Assembly: GCA_964384675.1 (NCBI GenBank)
Contig: CAYLNK010000013.1
Span: 1-43,516, forward strand
Direction: 5' to 3'
Source: CAYLNK01 sp964384675
Lineage (GTDB): Bacteria; Acidobacteriota; Thermoanaerobaculia; UBA5066
DNA length: 43,516 nucleotides
Under the pieces are notes generated by a model. The model was not told the DNA's origin and did no database searches. It worked only from the letters and a program-made list of their open reading frames with translations. A program made the translations under genes and the position numbers. The stretch's first letter is position 1, and each line of letters opens with the position of its first letter. Of this stretch, positions 1-8,693 are shown in pieces.

Positions 1-559
1 CGTGGGCCTCGGCGCCGGCCAGGACGGCACCGCTCGCGCGGATCCAGGCGAGCGCCGACCCGGGCGAGAGCCCGGGAACGATCGGGAGGCGCAGGGCGCT
101 CCCCGCCGAGGCCCGGAGCGCCCGCGGCGTGAATGGCCCCGCCGAGCCGGCCGTCAGGAGTACGGCTCCCGCCCCGAACGCCTCCGCCGAGCGCACCATC
201 GCCCCGACGTTGGAAGGGTCCTGCACCCCGTCGAGCAGCAGGGCGAGGCCGGGCGCGAGCGTGTCGATCGACACGGCCGGTGGTGTCGCCAGCGCGGCGA
301 CCCCACGGACCGACGGCAGGTCGGACAGCTTCCGGAGCACGCGCTCGTCGACCTCGACGAGCGCGGCGCCGAGTCCCCGCGCCCGGGCGAGGAGCGCCGC
401 GGACGCCTCGCCGGTGTGGTAGACCGACTCGGGCCGGAGACCGGCCTCGAGCGCCTCGGACAGCATCCGTGCGCCCTCGAGGAGCATCCGGTCCCCGCGC
501 TCGACCGCCCTCACGGCCGCCACGATCCGCGCGTTCGAGGTGGAGGTGAGGGGGGGCAT
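1..559 (-). CDS. TrmH/SpoU-family RNA 2'-O-ribose methyltransferase, 3' end outside the window
   Basis: The frame is open on the minus strand from an ATG at 559 to the left edge, giving 186 residues with the C-terminus missing. An N-terminal substrate-binding part (about residues 1-95, with LLEGARMLSEALEAG) is followed by the start of the SPOUT domain. It carries SPOUT motif 1, LLDGVQDPSNVGAMVRSAEA, and then FTPRALRASAGSALRLPI. In this family the enzyme transfers a methyl group from SAM to a ribose 2'-OH of rRNA or tRNA through a knotted fold. The later SAM-loop motifs lie beyond position 1, so the exact target (RlmB- or TsnR-like) cannot be decided. The start is the only ATG near the conserved N-terminus, with only a weak GGCGG in front of it. 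The gene is divergent from the exchanger at 615. Confidence 0.87.
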   Translation of the reverse strand, partial: MPPLTSTSNARIVAAVRAVERGDRMLLEGARMLSEALEAGLRPESVYHTGEASAALLARARGLGAALVEVDERVLRKLSDLPSVRGVAALATPPAVSIDTLAPGLALLLDGVQDPSNVGAMVRSAEAFGAGAVLLTAGSAGPFTPRALRASAGSALRLPIVPGLSPGSALAWIRASGAVLAGAEAH

Positions 560-602
560 CCGCCGAGGATGTCGCGGTCCGGTGGAAAAGCCAAACTTCG
601 GT

Positions 603-608
603 GACAAT
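603..608 (+). promoter_or_regulatory. possible -10 element (GACAAT) six bases before the GTG start at 615
   Basis: GACAAT ends six bases before the chosen GTG start, and no Shine-Dalgarno sequence is visible. Transcription starting at or beside the start codon would give a leaderless message. The same spacing appears before the SDR gene (start 41368) and several other genes here. No clear -35 box is seen. Confidence 0.3.
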
Positions 609-614
609 CGGGCG

Positions 615-1811
615 GTGAAGGGTGTCGTCCCGGCCGCCGCCGTCGTCGTGAAGGCGTCACCCCTGACGGCGCTCTGGACGTTCCCGTCCATCCTCTTCTC
701 CGCGTTCCTGGTCGCGTGGGGCGCCGAGGCGGCCCAGTTCCTGATCTCGCAGGGGCTGGCGCTGGCGATCCTCGCCTGGCTCCAGACGCTGCCGGAGTTC
801 GCGGTCGAGGCCGTGATCGCCTGGGAAGCGGGGAAGGACCCGAGCCGGATCCACTTCGCGATCGCGAACTTCACCGGCTCCATCCGCCTCCTGGTCGGGC
901 TCGGCTGGCCGCTCGTCTATTTCGTGTCGGCCTTCTTCGCCGCGCGCACCGGCAAGCGGAAGACCTGGGATCCGATCGTCTTCGACGACGAGCACTCCAT
1001 CGAGGTCATCGGGCTCTTCCCGCCCCTCGCCTGGTTCGCCGTCATCTGGTGGAAGGGGAGCCTCGGCCTGATCGACGCGGCGGTCCTGACGCTCTGCTAC
1101 GTCACCTATCTCCTGGTGCTGCTCAAGATGCCCCCTCGCGAGGGAGACCTCGAGGAGGTGGAGGACCTTCCGGCGGTGTCACGCTGGGCCCTGTCGCTGG
1201 GACCCGGGAAGAGGGGCTGGGCGATCGGAGGGATCTTCGTCGTGGGAGGCGCCATCCTGGCGTGCTCGGCCCACGCCTTCGTCGAGTCGATGCTGGCGAT
1301 GGCCGTGAGCTTCGGCATCGCCCCGTTCGTCTTCGTTCAGTGGGTGGCGCCGTTCCTGTCGGAGTTCCCGGAGAAGCTCTCCGCCTTCAACTGGGCGCGC
1401 CAGATCACCAAGGCGCCGATGGCGGTGATGAACCTGGTGTCGTCCACGATCAACCAGTGGTCGATCCTCTCGGCGCTGATCCCGGTCATCTATTCGATCT
1501 CGCGGGGCACGCCGTCCGCCATCGCGTTCGATCCCCACCAGCGCCAGGAGATCCTCCTGACCATCCTCCAGAGCGGCCTCGGCTGGCTGCTCCTCCTCAA
1601 CATGAACCTCGCGGCGTTCGAGGCGGGCCTCCTGTTCGTGCTGTGGCTCGTTCAGTTCGCTCTCCCCGGCACGCGGGAGGCGATGGTCTGGGTCTACATC
1701 GCCTGGTGCGTCTTCGAGATCGGACGCATCGCGATGGGCCGCCGCTCGATCCACGCCCTCGGAGCGGCCCGGCGGGTGCTCGGCGGCGTGAGACACGGAG
1801 GGAAACGATGA
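615..1811 (+). CDS. CaCA-superfamily sodium/calcium (cation/proton) exchanger-like membrane protein
   Basis: This 398-residue integral membrane protein has two inverted-repeat modules. The first alpha-repeat contains WLQTLPEFAVEAVIAWEAG followed by ANFTGS. The second contains APFLSEFPEKLSAF followed by NLVSSTINQW. The acidic Pro-Glu pairs in both repeats are the ion-binding signature of the CaCA superfamily. The repeats are joined by a short acidic cytoplasmic loop (REGDLEEVEDLP). The family exchanges Ca2+ or other cations for Na+ or H+ across the inner membrane; the ion here cannot be told. The GTG at 615 is preferred because upstream in-frame codons look non-coding. The stop shares ATGA with the aminotransferase start at 1808, so the two genes are probably co-transcribed, although their functions look unrelated. 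Confidence 0.8.
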   Translation: MKGVVPAAAVVVKASPLTALWTFPSILFSAFLVAWGAEAAQFLISQGLALAILAWLQTLPEFAVEAVIAWEAGKDPSRIHFAIANFTGSIRLLVGLGWPLVYFVSAFFAARTGKRKTWDPIVFDDEHSIEVIGLFPPLAWFAVIWWKGSLGLIDAAVLTLCYVTYLLVLLKMPPREGDLEEVEDLPAVSRWALSLGPGKRGWAIGGIFVVGGAILACSAHAFVESMLAMAVSFGIAPFVFVQWVAPFLSEFPEKLSAFNWARQITKAPMAVMNLVSSTINQWSILSALIPVIYSISRGTPSAIAFDPHQRQEILLTILQSGLGWLLLLNMNLAAFEAGLLFVLWLVQFALPGTREAMVWVYIAWCVFEIGRIAMGRRSIHALGAARRVLGGVRHGGKR

Positions 1812-3013
1812 AGATCGCGAAACGGGCCGGTGCCGTGGCGGGCTCTGCGACGCTGGAGGTCCTCAAGGCCGCTTCGACGCTGCGCGCCCAGGGGATCGAC
1901 GTGGTCGACCTCGGGCCCGGGGAGCCCGACTTTCCCACGCCGGAGTTCGTCAAGGAGGCCGCCATCGGGGCGATCCGCGCGAACTTCACCAGGTACACCG
2001 ACGCCACGGGGATCGCCGAGCTCCGCTTCGCGATCGCCGAGCGGTACCGTCAGGCCTGGAACGCGCCGTACGAGTCGGGGCAGGTCGTCGTGACGGCCGG
2101 CGGGAAGCAGGCGCTCCACACCGCGTGCCTCGCGCTCTTCGAGGAGGGGGACGACGTCCTGATCCCGTCTCCGTACTGGGTCTCGTTCCCCGAGATGGTG
2201 AAGATGACCGGCGCCCGCCCCGTCTTCGTCCCGACCGGGGCGGCGAACGGCTTCCGTCTCACGGCGTCCGCCGTCGAGGCGGCCGCCACCGCGGAGACCC
2301 GGGGCCTCATCGTCAACACGCCGAACAACCCGACGGGCGCGGTGATGGAGCCGAAAGAGGTCGAGGCGGTCGTCCGCCTCGCGGCGGCGAGGGGCTGGAC
2401 CGTCCTGTTCGACGAGTGCTACGACCGGTTCGTCTTCGAGGGGCGGCACCAGTCGGCCGCCGCCTTCGCCGCGGAGCTGCCCGACACCGTGCTGGTGGCG
2501 GGCACGCTCTCGAAGACCTACGCGATGACCGGCTGGCGGATCGGGTACGCGCTCGGCCCGCAGCGGCTCGTCGACACCATGGCTCGCCTCGTCTCGCACG
2601 CCACGTCGAACGTCTGCTCGATCACCCAGAAGGCGGCGCTTCGCGCGCTGACGGGCACGGAGGAGGCGGAGCCGATCCTGCACGAGATGCTCCAGGAGTA
2701 CGCGCGCCGCCGGGAGCTCCTGATCCCCGCGTTGAACTCCCTGCCCGGCGTGACCTGCGCGCCGCCCGGCGGAGCCTTCTACGCCTTCCCGGACGTCTCG
2801 TCTCACTTCGGCAAGCGCGTCCGCGGCAAGACGATCGACGGCTCGAACGCCCTCGCCCGCTACCTGCTGGAGAGCGCGGCCGTCGCCGTCACGCCCGGCG
2901 TGGCGTTCGGGGAAGACCGCTGCGTGAGGATCTCCTTCGCGACCTCGGTCGAGCGCCTCGAGGAGGGGATCCGCCGGATCCGGACCGCCCTCGAGGCGCT
3001 CGAGGCGTCCTAG
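1808..3013 (+). CDS. class I PLP-dependent aminotransferase (aspartate aminotransferase-like)
   Basis: A 401-residue fold-type I aminotransferase of the usual AspC/AatA length (class I gamma). Visible motifs are DLGPGEPDFPTP near residue 37, the NTPNNPTGAV loop, an FDECYDRFVF strand with the PLP-contacting Asp and Tyr, the Schiff-base lysine in GTLSKTYAMTGWRIGY, and the C-terminal carboxylate-binding arginine in CVRISFATS. It would interconvert aspartate or a related amino acid with its keto acid in the cytoplasm; substrate specificity cannot be read from these motifs. The ATG at 1808 follows GGAGGG by about five bases and overlaps the exchanger's TGA. Its TAG stop shares a CTAG with the convergent gene that ends at 3010. 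Confidence 0.88.
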   Translation: MKIAKRAGAVAGSATLEVLKAASTLRAQGIDVVDLGPGEPDFPTPEFVKEAAIGAIRANFTRYTDATGIAELRFAIAERYRQAWNAPYESGQVVVTAGGKQALHTACLALFEEGDDVLIPSPYWVSFPEMVKMTGARPVFVPTGAANGFRLTASAVEAAATAETRGLIVNTPNNPTGAVMEPKEVEAVVRLAAARGWTVLFDECYDRFVFEGRHQSAAAFAAELPDTVLVAGTLSKTYAMTGWRIGYALGPQRLVDTMARLVSHATSNVCSITQKAALRALTGTEEAEPILHEMLQEYARRRELLIPALNSLPGVTCAPPGGAFYAFPDVSSHFGKRVRGKTIDGSNALARYLLESAAVAVTPGVAFGEDRCVRISFATSVERLEEGIRRIRTALEALEAS

Positions 3014-4032
3014 GCGTTATTGCTCGGCGGGGCCGGGTCCGGTTCGACCAGCGGCGGGACCTCCGGGGCGAGCGCCTCCGCCCGCGGTTCGGCGGCTGCG
3101 ACGGCCGTGGCCGCCGGGACCGCGAACGGCGTGGGCCGCCATTCGGGGATCGGCAGCGGGACCGGGCGTCGGGCCTTCTCCCACGCGAGGAGCGAGCCCC
3201 AGTAGCCGACGTGCGTCATGGCCAGGACCACGAACCCGATCTGACGGAAGAGGACGAGCCCGGTGACGTCCCGCCCGGTGCCGGGATTCAGGGAGAGGCC
3301 GATCTTCGTGAAGACGGCCTGGATCACGAGGCCGGTGACGAGCCACCCGAGCATCAGGAGGACACCCGACGCACGGCCCTGGGAGACGCGCTCCTTCGCC
3401 ACGCGGTAGGCGCCGCGCGCCGTGACGGCGTCGTCCTTGGCGAGCGCGATCCGGGCGAGGTCGAAGCGCAGGCGCACGACCAGGAAGACGACGATCCCGG
3501 CGACGAGGGCGTAGCGCCCGCCCCACAGGGCCAGCGCGTTGTGGGGCGGCGCGTCATCGCCCGCGACCTTCTCGAGGATCCTGACCGGGATCCCGACGAC
3601 GATCGCCTCCCAGATCGCGAGCGTGAGGGCGAAGCGGAGGAAGGCCCAGAGGTTCGGCCGGAAGAGGGCCGCGGACTCGGCGACGAGGCGCCTCAGGACC
3701 GGGCGGTTCACGTCGGCCTCGAGGACCCGCGGGAGCCCGCCGGTCAGCGCGAGGTGGAGGAGGAACGAGACGAGCGCGGCCGTGCCGGCGACGGCGAGGA
3801 GCCCCTCGATCTCGCGGCCCTTCAGGGCGATGAACGCGATCATCCCGAGCGAATCCCAGCCCTTCAGGGTCGTCTCCCGGAACGGCCCTTCGTCGAACGA
3901 ACCGAACGCGGTGCCGAGCGCGAGCCAGAGGAGGCCGGAGGAGAGGGCGAGGGCGAGCCAGAGGCAGAGGGCCAGGCGGCGATGGCGGAGCGCGGCGGCG
4001 AGGCCGGCCGCGAGCGGCGAGCGGTCTTTCAT
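3010..4032 (-). CDS. uncharacterised polytopic membrane protein
   Basis: A 340-residue protein of unknown function with about six hydrophobic segments, roughly at residues 21-41, 79-98, 130-150, 175-195, 230-250 and 270-292. It ends in an Ala/Pro-rich, probably disordered tail. I recognise no catalytic motif. It lies eleven bases downstream of the M1 peptidase gene on the same strand, so co-expression is likely. The ATG at 4032 has GGAG about seven bases upstream. An in-frame GTG at 4047 that overlaps the peptidase stop as GTGA is an alternative start adding five residues. Confidence 0.75.
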   Translation of the reverse strand: MKDRSPLAAGLAAALRHRRLALCLWLALALSSGLLWLALGTAFGSFDEGPFRETTLKGWDSLGMIAFIALKGREIEGLLAVAGTAALVSFLLHLALTGGLPRVLEADVNRPVLRRLVAESAALFRPNLWAFLRFALTLAIWEAIVVGIPVRILEKVAGDDAPPHNALALWGGRYALVAGIVVFLVVRLRFDLARIALAKDDAVTARGAYRVAKERVSQGRASGVLLMLGWLVTGLVIQAVFTKIGLSLNPGTGRDVTGLVLFRQIGFVVLAMTHVGYWGSLLAWEKARRPVPLPIPEWRPTPFAVPAATAVAAAEPRAEALAPEVPPLVEPDPAPPSNNA

Positions 4033-4043
4033 CGATGTCTCCG

Positions 4044-6287
4044 TCACGCGAGGGTCCAGAGGGTCGAGAAGAGGATCTCGACGAGGTGGAAGGCGTACGC
4101 GCGGACCTTCGAGGTGGCGGAGGCGCCCTTCCAGCCCTTCAGATAGCGGGCGTTGTTCCAGGGGTCCTTGTCGAGGACGATCTTCCGGTCCGGATCGACC
4201 TCCACCTTCACGAGCTTCGACGGGTAGACGGTGGAGAGACGGAGCCATTTGTCGACGCCGTTCCAGCGGGTCTTGTAGCTCTTGCCGTTCGCGAACGTCA
4301 GGACGACCTCGACCGGGAGGTCGATGGTGCCGTCGCGGCCGATCACGACGCGCGAGTCGAAGGGGCCCTTCTCGTCGTCCGACTTCTTGCCTTTCGGGTC
4401 CTTCTTCTTCGCGCCGTCCTTGGCGCCCTTGGGGGCGCCGTCCACCTCGAAGTTCACGGCCTTCCGGCCGTCGTCGTAGCCGGTCACGTCCTCGTGCTTC
4501 TCCGAGGTCGCCGACAGGACGCGGAAGTCGACCGAGCCCGTGCCCCGCCACGTGCGCGAGACGAAGGCCCGGAAGCGCGCCACGTCGAACCCGCCGCCGG
4601 GGCTCATCGCGGTCGGAAGGGTCGAGAACTCGCCCGCGCCTCCCGTCGAGAGCGTCGCGACGGAGGACGAGGCTCCCGTCGCGCCCGCCATCCGGGCCAG
4701 GTCGCCCCCGGTCGCCAGGCTCGACTCGAGAGCGTCGAAGAAGTCGTCCGAGGTCGGGTGGTCGAAGCGCCAGCGCTCCGCGTAGGCCTTGAAGCCGCGC
4801 CAGAACACCTCCTCGCCCATCATCTTCCTCACCTGCTGGAGGCTGGTCGCGGTGCGCGGATACGAGTTGCGCCCGTAGGAGCTCGACGAGCGGTATCCCC
4901 AGGAGTGCCGGATGATCGGGTCGTAGTCCGGCTGGATCATCAGGCCGGCCGCGCCGGTGTCCCAGGCGGTGAAGCCCACGCCGGGCGGCACCTCCAGCTG
5001 GTTCACCCAGCGCCGGGTACACATCTCGTACTCGGTGAAGGAGTTGATCCCCTCGTCCATCCAGCTCTCCTCGAACTCGTTCGAGGCGACCATGCCCATC
5101 CAGTAGCCGTGGCCGAACTCGTGGACCACCACCAGCTCCTGGAACCGGACCTTGTCCAGAGGCCACCGGCCGAGCCTCCGGAACGTGCCCGCCGTGTAGA
5201 GGGTCTGGTACTCCATCCCCGCCGCGCCCGAGCCGTCCTCGGGCGGGTCGATGATGGAGATCTGGTCGTACGGGTACGGGAACGCGTAGAGGCCGAGCCA
5301 GACGAGCGCCCACTTCTGGGCGTCGTCGTAGCGCACCCACTGATCCTCGTGGTCGGGTTGCATGTAGTAGCGGAGCTTCACCGGCCGGAAGCCGTCCCTC
5401 ATCTGGGCCGGCGTGCGGCCCAGGAGACGGGCGGCGCGCTCCACCTCGGCCGCGGGGAGGTCCTTGGCCGGATCGAACAGAGTCTCCTTGACGATGTAGC
5501 GGGGATCGGCGGTCCACGCGAAGTCGTGGATGCGGTCCTGCTGGAAGGTCAGCGTCTTCTTGTCCCCGACGATCTTCTCGTCGACCAGGGCGCCGGCCGA
5601 CGCGACCACGAAGCTCTTCGGCACCGTGATCGCGACCTTGTAGTCGCCGAAGTCGGCGTAGAACTCGGAGTTCGCGTGGTACTGGTGGCAGTTCCAGCCG
5701 GAATCACGCCGGCGCCGGACCCCGACCCCCTCGTAGACGCCGATCTTCGGGAACCACTGGCCCATCATGAAGAAGTCGCGCACGTACCCGGCGCGCGCGA
5801 ACACCCGCGGCGCGCGGGCGATCCAGGCGATGTCGAGCGAGACGGTCTCGCCCGGCTCCACGGGCCTCGGGAGGGGAACCACAAGGACGGTTCGATCGTC
5901 CTCGTTCCCGTCGTCCGGTGCGTCGAAACGCATCCCCTTGGCCAGGTCCTGCCCGTCCCAGGTCATCCGTGTGACGTCGATGTAGCCCCAGCCCGACTCC
6001 TTGTCGGCCTTGTCGCCGCGGAGCTCGCCCCCCGACTCCTTGAAGAACGTGGAACGGTTGTTCCGGAAGGCGTTCCAGTAGAGGTGGAAGCGCAGCTCGG
6101 CCACACGGTCGCCGGACGAGTTCGTCCACTCGAGGACCTCGCGGCCCTCCACCAGCTTCTCCTTCGGCTTCAGCTCCACCTGGATGTCGTAGTCGACGAG
6201 CTTCCGGGGCGCGTCGAGGGCGAGAACGGGCGCGCACGGCGCCAAACAGAGCAGCGCCAGAACAGGCGCCGACCGGGACCACCTCAT
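4044..6287 (-). CDS. exported M1-family metallopeptidase (gluzincin)
   Basis: A 747-residue protein with an N-terminal signal peptide (hydrophobic core LALLCLAPCAPVLALD). An M1-like beta-rich N-domain (about 30-290) is followed by the catalytic domain. The zinc site HEFGH is at residues 389-393 with the third ligand Glu at about 412 (HExxH-x18-E). The substrate motif GMEY at about 355 replaces the usual GxMEN. The family cleaves N-terminal residues or small peptides, here presumably in the periplasm. The C-terminal part (after about 590) holds a Lys/Asp-rich linker, GAKKKDPKGKKSDDEKG, then a beta-rich tail with an ANGKSYKTRW strand. The start has a strong GGAGGA about six bases upstream. TATAGT on the minus strand (6306-6311) could be its -10. 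Confidence 0.88.
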   Translation of the reverse strand: MRWSRSAPVLALLCLAPCAPVLALDAPRKLVDYDIQVELKPKEKLVEGREVLEWTNSSGDRVAELRFHLYWNAFRNNRSTFFKESGGELRGDKADKESGWGYIDVTRMTWDGQDLAKGMRFDAPDDGNEDDRTVLVVPLPRPVEPGETVSLDIAWIARAPRVFARAGYVRDFFMMGQWFPKIGVYEGVGVRRRRDSGWNCHQYHANSEFYADFGDYKVAITVPKSFVVASAGALVDEKIVGDKKTLTFQQDRIHDFAWTADPRYIVKETLFDPAKDLPAAEVERAARLLGRTPAQMRDGFRPVKLRYYMQPDHEDQWVRYDDAQKWALVWLGLYAFPYPYDQISIIDPPEDGSGAAGMEYQTLYTAGTFRRLGRWPLDKVRFQELVVVHEFGHGYWMGMVASNEFEESWMDEGINSFTEYEMCTRRWVNQLEVPPGVGFTAWDTGAAGLMIQPDYDPIIRHSWGYRSSSSYGRNSYPRTATSLQQVRKMMGEEVFWRGFKAYAERWRFDHPTSDDFFDALESSLATGGDLARMAGATGASSSVATLSTGGAGEFSTLPTAMSPGGGFDVARFRAFVSRTWRGTGSVDFRVLSATSEKHEDVTGYDDGRKAVNFEVDGAPKGAKDGAKKKDPKGKKSDDEKGPFDSRVVIGRDGTIDLPVEVVLTFANGKSYKTRWNGVDKWLRLSTVYPSKLVKVEVDPDRKIVLDKDPWNNARYLKGWKGASATSKVRAYAFHLVEILFSTLWTLA

Positions 6288-6305
6288 GCCTCTTCCTCCG
6301 AGGCC

Positions 6306-6311
6306 ACTATA
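6306..6311 (-). promoter_or_regulatory. possible -10 (TATAGT) of the M1 peptidase gene
   Basis: On the minus strand TATAGT lies 19 bases before the ATG at 6287 and ahead of the GGAGGA ribosome-binding site, which gives a short leader. No convincing -35 box is visible at the standard spacing. Confidence 0.3.
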
Positions 6312-6393
6312 CGAAGGACCACCGTCTAAAGGTTCTCCGGGGTGTCCGGAGCCCCGGTGCGCACCTCGCCCCGTTTTCCGGGAGAATCGCGAC

Positions 6394-7374
6394 ATGCCGT
6401 CGGGAAAGCTCGTCGCCCTCACCGGCGGGACCGGATTCGTCGGGAGTCACGTCGCCGAAGCGCTTCTCCGGGCAGGCCATCGCGTCCGGGCGCTGGTCCG
6501 GCGCCCGCAGAGCCCGGGATGGCTGAAGGGGCTCGACGTCGAAACCGTCGTGGGAGACGTCCTTCAGCCCGCCTCCCTGGCGGCGCTCGTCGACGGCGCG
6601 GCCGCGGTGATCCACGTCGCGGGGAAGACCTCGGCGCGCTCCCTCGCCGAGTACCGGGCGGCGAACGCGGGCGGGACGGCGAGCCTGGTCCGGGCGATGC
6701 GCGAGCGCGCCCCGGCGGCCCACCTCGTCCTGGTGTCGTCACAGGCGGCGGCGGGGCCCGCGATCGGCGGACGTCCGGTGGCGGCGTCGGATCCGTGCCG
6801 GCCGGTCTCGTCCTACGGCCGCTCGAAGCGGGAGGGAGAGGAGGCGGTCGAGGGCTCGGGCCAGCCCTTCACGATCCTCCGGCCGAGCGCCGTTTACGGG
6901 CCCCGTGAGACCGCGATCCGCGACCTCTTCGTGGCGGCCTCGCGCGGCCTGGTTCCGGTCCTCGCGGGCGGGCGGCCGAAGGTCCAGATGGTGTACGTCG
7001 CGGATGTGGCGGCGGCCGTCCTCGGCGCGCTCGCCCGGGGCGGCCGGGACGAGACGTTCTTCGTTGCCCATCCGGAGGTGCTCGACTACCGGACGATCGC
7101 CTGCACGCTCGCGGGGCTCCGGAACCCACCCGCGAGTCTCTTCCCGGTGCCCGCGCCTCTCATCCGGGCGGCCGGCGTCGCGGTGGGGCTCCTGTCTGCC
7201 CTGAAGCCGGGCCCGCCCGTCTTCAACCGCGAGAAAGCCGGTGAGATGCTGCAACCCGCCTGGCTCTGTCGCGTGGACGACGCCGAGGCGGCGCTCGGCG
7301 CGCCGTTCCGGACCCCTTTCTCGGCTGGAGCCCGTCTCACGTGGGACTGGTACCGGCAGGCGGGCATCCTGTGA
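6394..7374 (+). CDS. NAD(P)-dependent epimerase/dehydratase family protein, candidate ceramide reductase (CerR-like)
   Basis: A 326-residue extended SDR. It has the N-terminal nucleotide motif GGTGFVGSH, the acidic or polar strand VVGDVLQP, the VIHVAGKT strand, SSQAAAGP at the catalytic serine position, the YGRSK catalytic Tyr-x3-Lys, and ILRPSAVYGP. Many such enzymes act on sugars or sterols. In the Caulobacter-type ceramide pathway an enzyme of this superfamily (CerR) reduces 3-oxo-ceramide and is encoded next to serine palmitoyltransferase. The role is assigned here from that neighbourhood: spt follows 89 bases later and a GNAT-type ceramide synthase overlaps spt. An unrelated sugar-nucleotide role is the main alternative. 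The start is ATG 6394, with GAGAAT six bases upstream and no clear Shine-Dalgarno. Confidence 0.7.
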   Translation: MPSGKLVALTGGTGFVGSHVAEALLRAGHRVRALVRRPQSPGWLKGLDVETVVGDVLQPASLAALVDGAAAVIHVAGKTSARSLAEYRAANAGGTASLVRAMRERAPAAHLVLVSSQAAAGPAIGGRPVAASDPCRPVSSYGRSKREGEEAVEGSGQPFTILRPSAVYGPRETAIRDLFVAASRGLVPVLAGGRPKVQMVYVADVAAAVLGALARGGRDETFFVAHPEVLDYRTIACTLAGLRNPPASLFPVPAPLIRAAGVAVGLLSALKPGPPVFNREKAGEMLQPAWLCRVDDAEAALGAPFRTPFSAGARLTWDWYRQAGIL

Positions 7375-7391
7375 CCGATCGCACGGAATGT

Positions 7392-7397
7392 TAAGAT
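7392..7397 (+). promoter_or_regulatory. possible -10 (TAAGAT) upstream of the serine palmitoyltransferase gene
   Basis: TAAGAT lies in the only AT-richer patch (ATGTTAAGAT) between the epimerase stop and spt. It would place +1 near 7404, about 60 bases before the well-ribosome-bound ATG at 7464. An ATG exactly at 7404 is in frame and could alternatively give a leaderless, 20-residue-longer product. Confidence 0.35.
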
Positions 7398-7463
7398 CAC
7401 CCGATGGGGGAGACCCGCCTCCAGAAATTCGCGCGGCCTCCGGCCGCCGCGGAGGAAAACCTG

Positions 7464-8693
7464 ATGCATGCATTGAAGCCTGCCGTAGCCGCGCCTCCAG
7501 GGCGTGCCTCGCTCCTGGAGAAGTGCCGGAAGTACACCACCCCTGACGACATCAGGGCGGCGGGCGTCTACAACTTCTTCCGGGTCATCGAGTCGGGCCA
7601 GGACCCGGTCGTCACGATGAACGGGCGCGAGCTGGTGATGCTGGGCTCCAACAACTACCTGGGCCTCACCTCGCACCCGAAGGTCAAGGAGCGGGCGATC
7701 GCGGCCGTCCGGAAGTACGGCTCGGGGTGCGCCGGGAGCCGCTTCCTGAACGGCACGCTCGACATCCACGTCGAGCTCGAGGACCGCCTGGCCGGGTTCA
7801 TGAAGAAGCCAGCCTGCATCACGTTCTCGACCGGGTTCGGCGTGAACCTGGGCGTCATCGCCACGATGGCGGGCAAGGGCGACACGATCTATCTCGACCG
7901 CCAGGACCACGCCTGCATCTACGACGGCGCGCGCCTCGCGGTGGGTGCCGAGGTCAAGAAGTTCAAGCACAACGACCCGGCGGACCTCCGCCGGCTCCTC
8001 GTGCACAACGGGGACCGGAACAGCCGGCTCCTCGTGGTGGACGGCGTCTTCTCCATGGAGGGGGACATCGCGCCCCTCCCGGACTACGCCGCGATCTGCG
8101 CGGACTACGACATGGCGCTCATGGTCGACGACGCGCACGGCGTCGGGGTCCTCGGACGGCACGGACGCGGCACGGCGGAGCACTTCGGGCTGGAGTCGAG
8201 GACCGACCTGATCATGGGGACGTTCTCGAAGTCCCTGGCCGCCGTGGGTGGCTTCGTCGTCGGGGACGCCGACGTCATCAACTACATCAAGCACCGCGCG
8301 CGGGCGCTGATCTTCACGGCCGCCCCCCCTCCGGCCTGCGTGGGCGCGGTCCTCGCCGCCCTCGACATCATCGAGGCCGAGCCGGAGCGACGCGACCAGC
8401 TGTGGGAGAACACCCGCTTCATGCTGACCGGGCTCCGCGCCATCGGCTTCGACTGCGGCGAGTCCGAGACTCCCGTCATCCCCATCGTCGTCGGCGACGA
8501 CTTCCTCGCCTTCAAGATGGCCCGCCGGCTCCACGAGGAGGGTGTCTTCGTGAACGCCGTCGTCAGCCCGGCGTCCCCTCCGGGACGCGCGCTGATCCGC
8601 ACGTCGTACATGGCGACCCACACGCGGGATCACCTGACCCGCGCCCTGGAGGCGTTCGACCGGGTCGGCAAGGAGCTCGGGCTGGTTGGTTAG
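7464..8693 (+). CDS. spt: serine palmitoyltransferase-like alpha-oxoamine synthase
   Basis: A 409-residue fold-type I PLP enzyme of the alpha-oxoamine synthase family. This family condenses an acyl thioester with an amino acid; serine palmitoyltransferase makes 3-oxo-sphinganine from serine and an acyl thioester. Motifs are SNNYLGLTSHPKV, YGSGCAGSRFLNGT, the cofactor-stacking His in DRQDHACIYDGA, VDDAHGVGVLGRHGRG, the PLP lysine in GTFSKSLAAVGG, and PPGRALIRTSYMATHT, where SPT and KBL/BioF enzymes have a substrate-contacting arginine. Paralogues (BioF, Kbl, HemA) look alike. The SPT choice rests on the adjacent CerR-like and bCerS-like genes and on the absence of biotin or threonine genes here. 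ATG 7464 has a strong GGAGGA seven bases upstream. The stop overlaps the next gene by eight bases. Confidence 0.82.
   Translation: MHALKPAVAAPPGRASLLEKCRKYTTPDDIRAAGVYNFFRVIESGQDPVVTMNGRELVMLGSNNYLGLTSHPKVKERAIAAVRKYGSGCAGSRFLNGTLDIHVELEDRLAGFMKKPACITFSTGFGVNLGVIATMAGKGDTIYLDRQDHACIYDGARLAVGAEVKKFKHNDPADLRRLLVHNGDRNSRLLVVDGVFSMEGDIAPLPDYAAICADYDMALMVDDAHGVGVLGRHGRGTAEHFGLESRTDLIMGTFSKSLAAVGGFVVGDADVINYIKHRARALIFTAAPPPACVGAVLAALDIIEAEPERRDQLWENTRFMLTGLRAIGFDCGESETPVIPIVVGDDFLAFKMARRLHEEGVFVNAVVSPASPPGRALIRTSYMATHTRDHLTRALEAFDRVGKELGLVG

Noticed and set aside
2..604. A 200-codon plus-strand open frame at the left edge
   Set aside because: The minus strand encodes a clear SPOUT methyltransferase in one uninterrupted frame, and the plus frame is Arg/Gly/Pro-rich without motifs.
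4035..6329. A 764-codon plus-strand open frame opposite the M1 peptidase gene
   Set aside because: No recognisable domain and composition typical of a complementary-frame shadow. The minus strand has the HExxH-x18-E site and a signal peptide.
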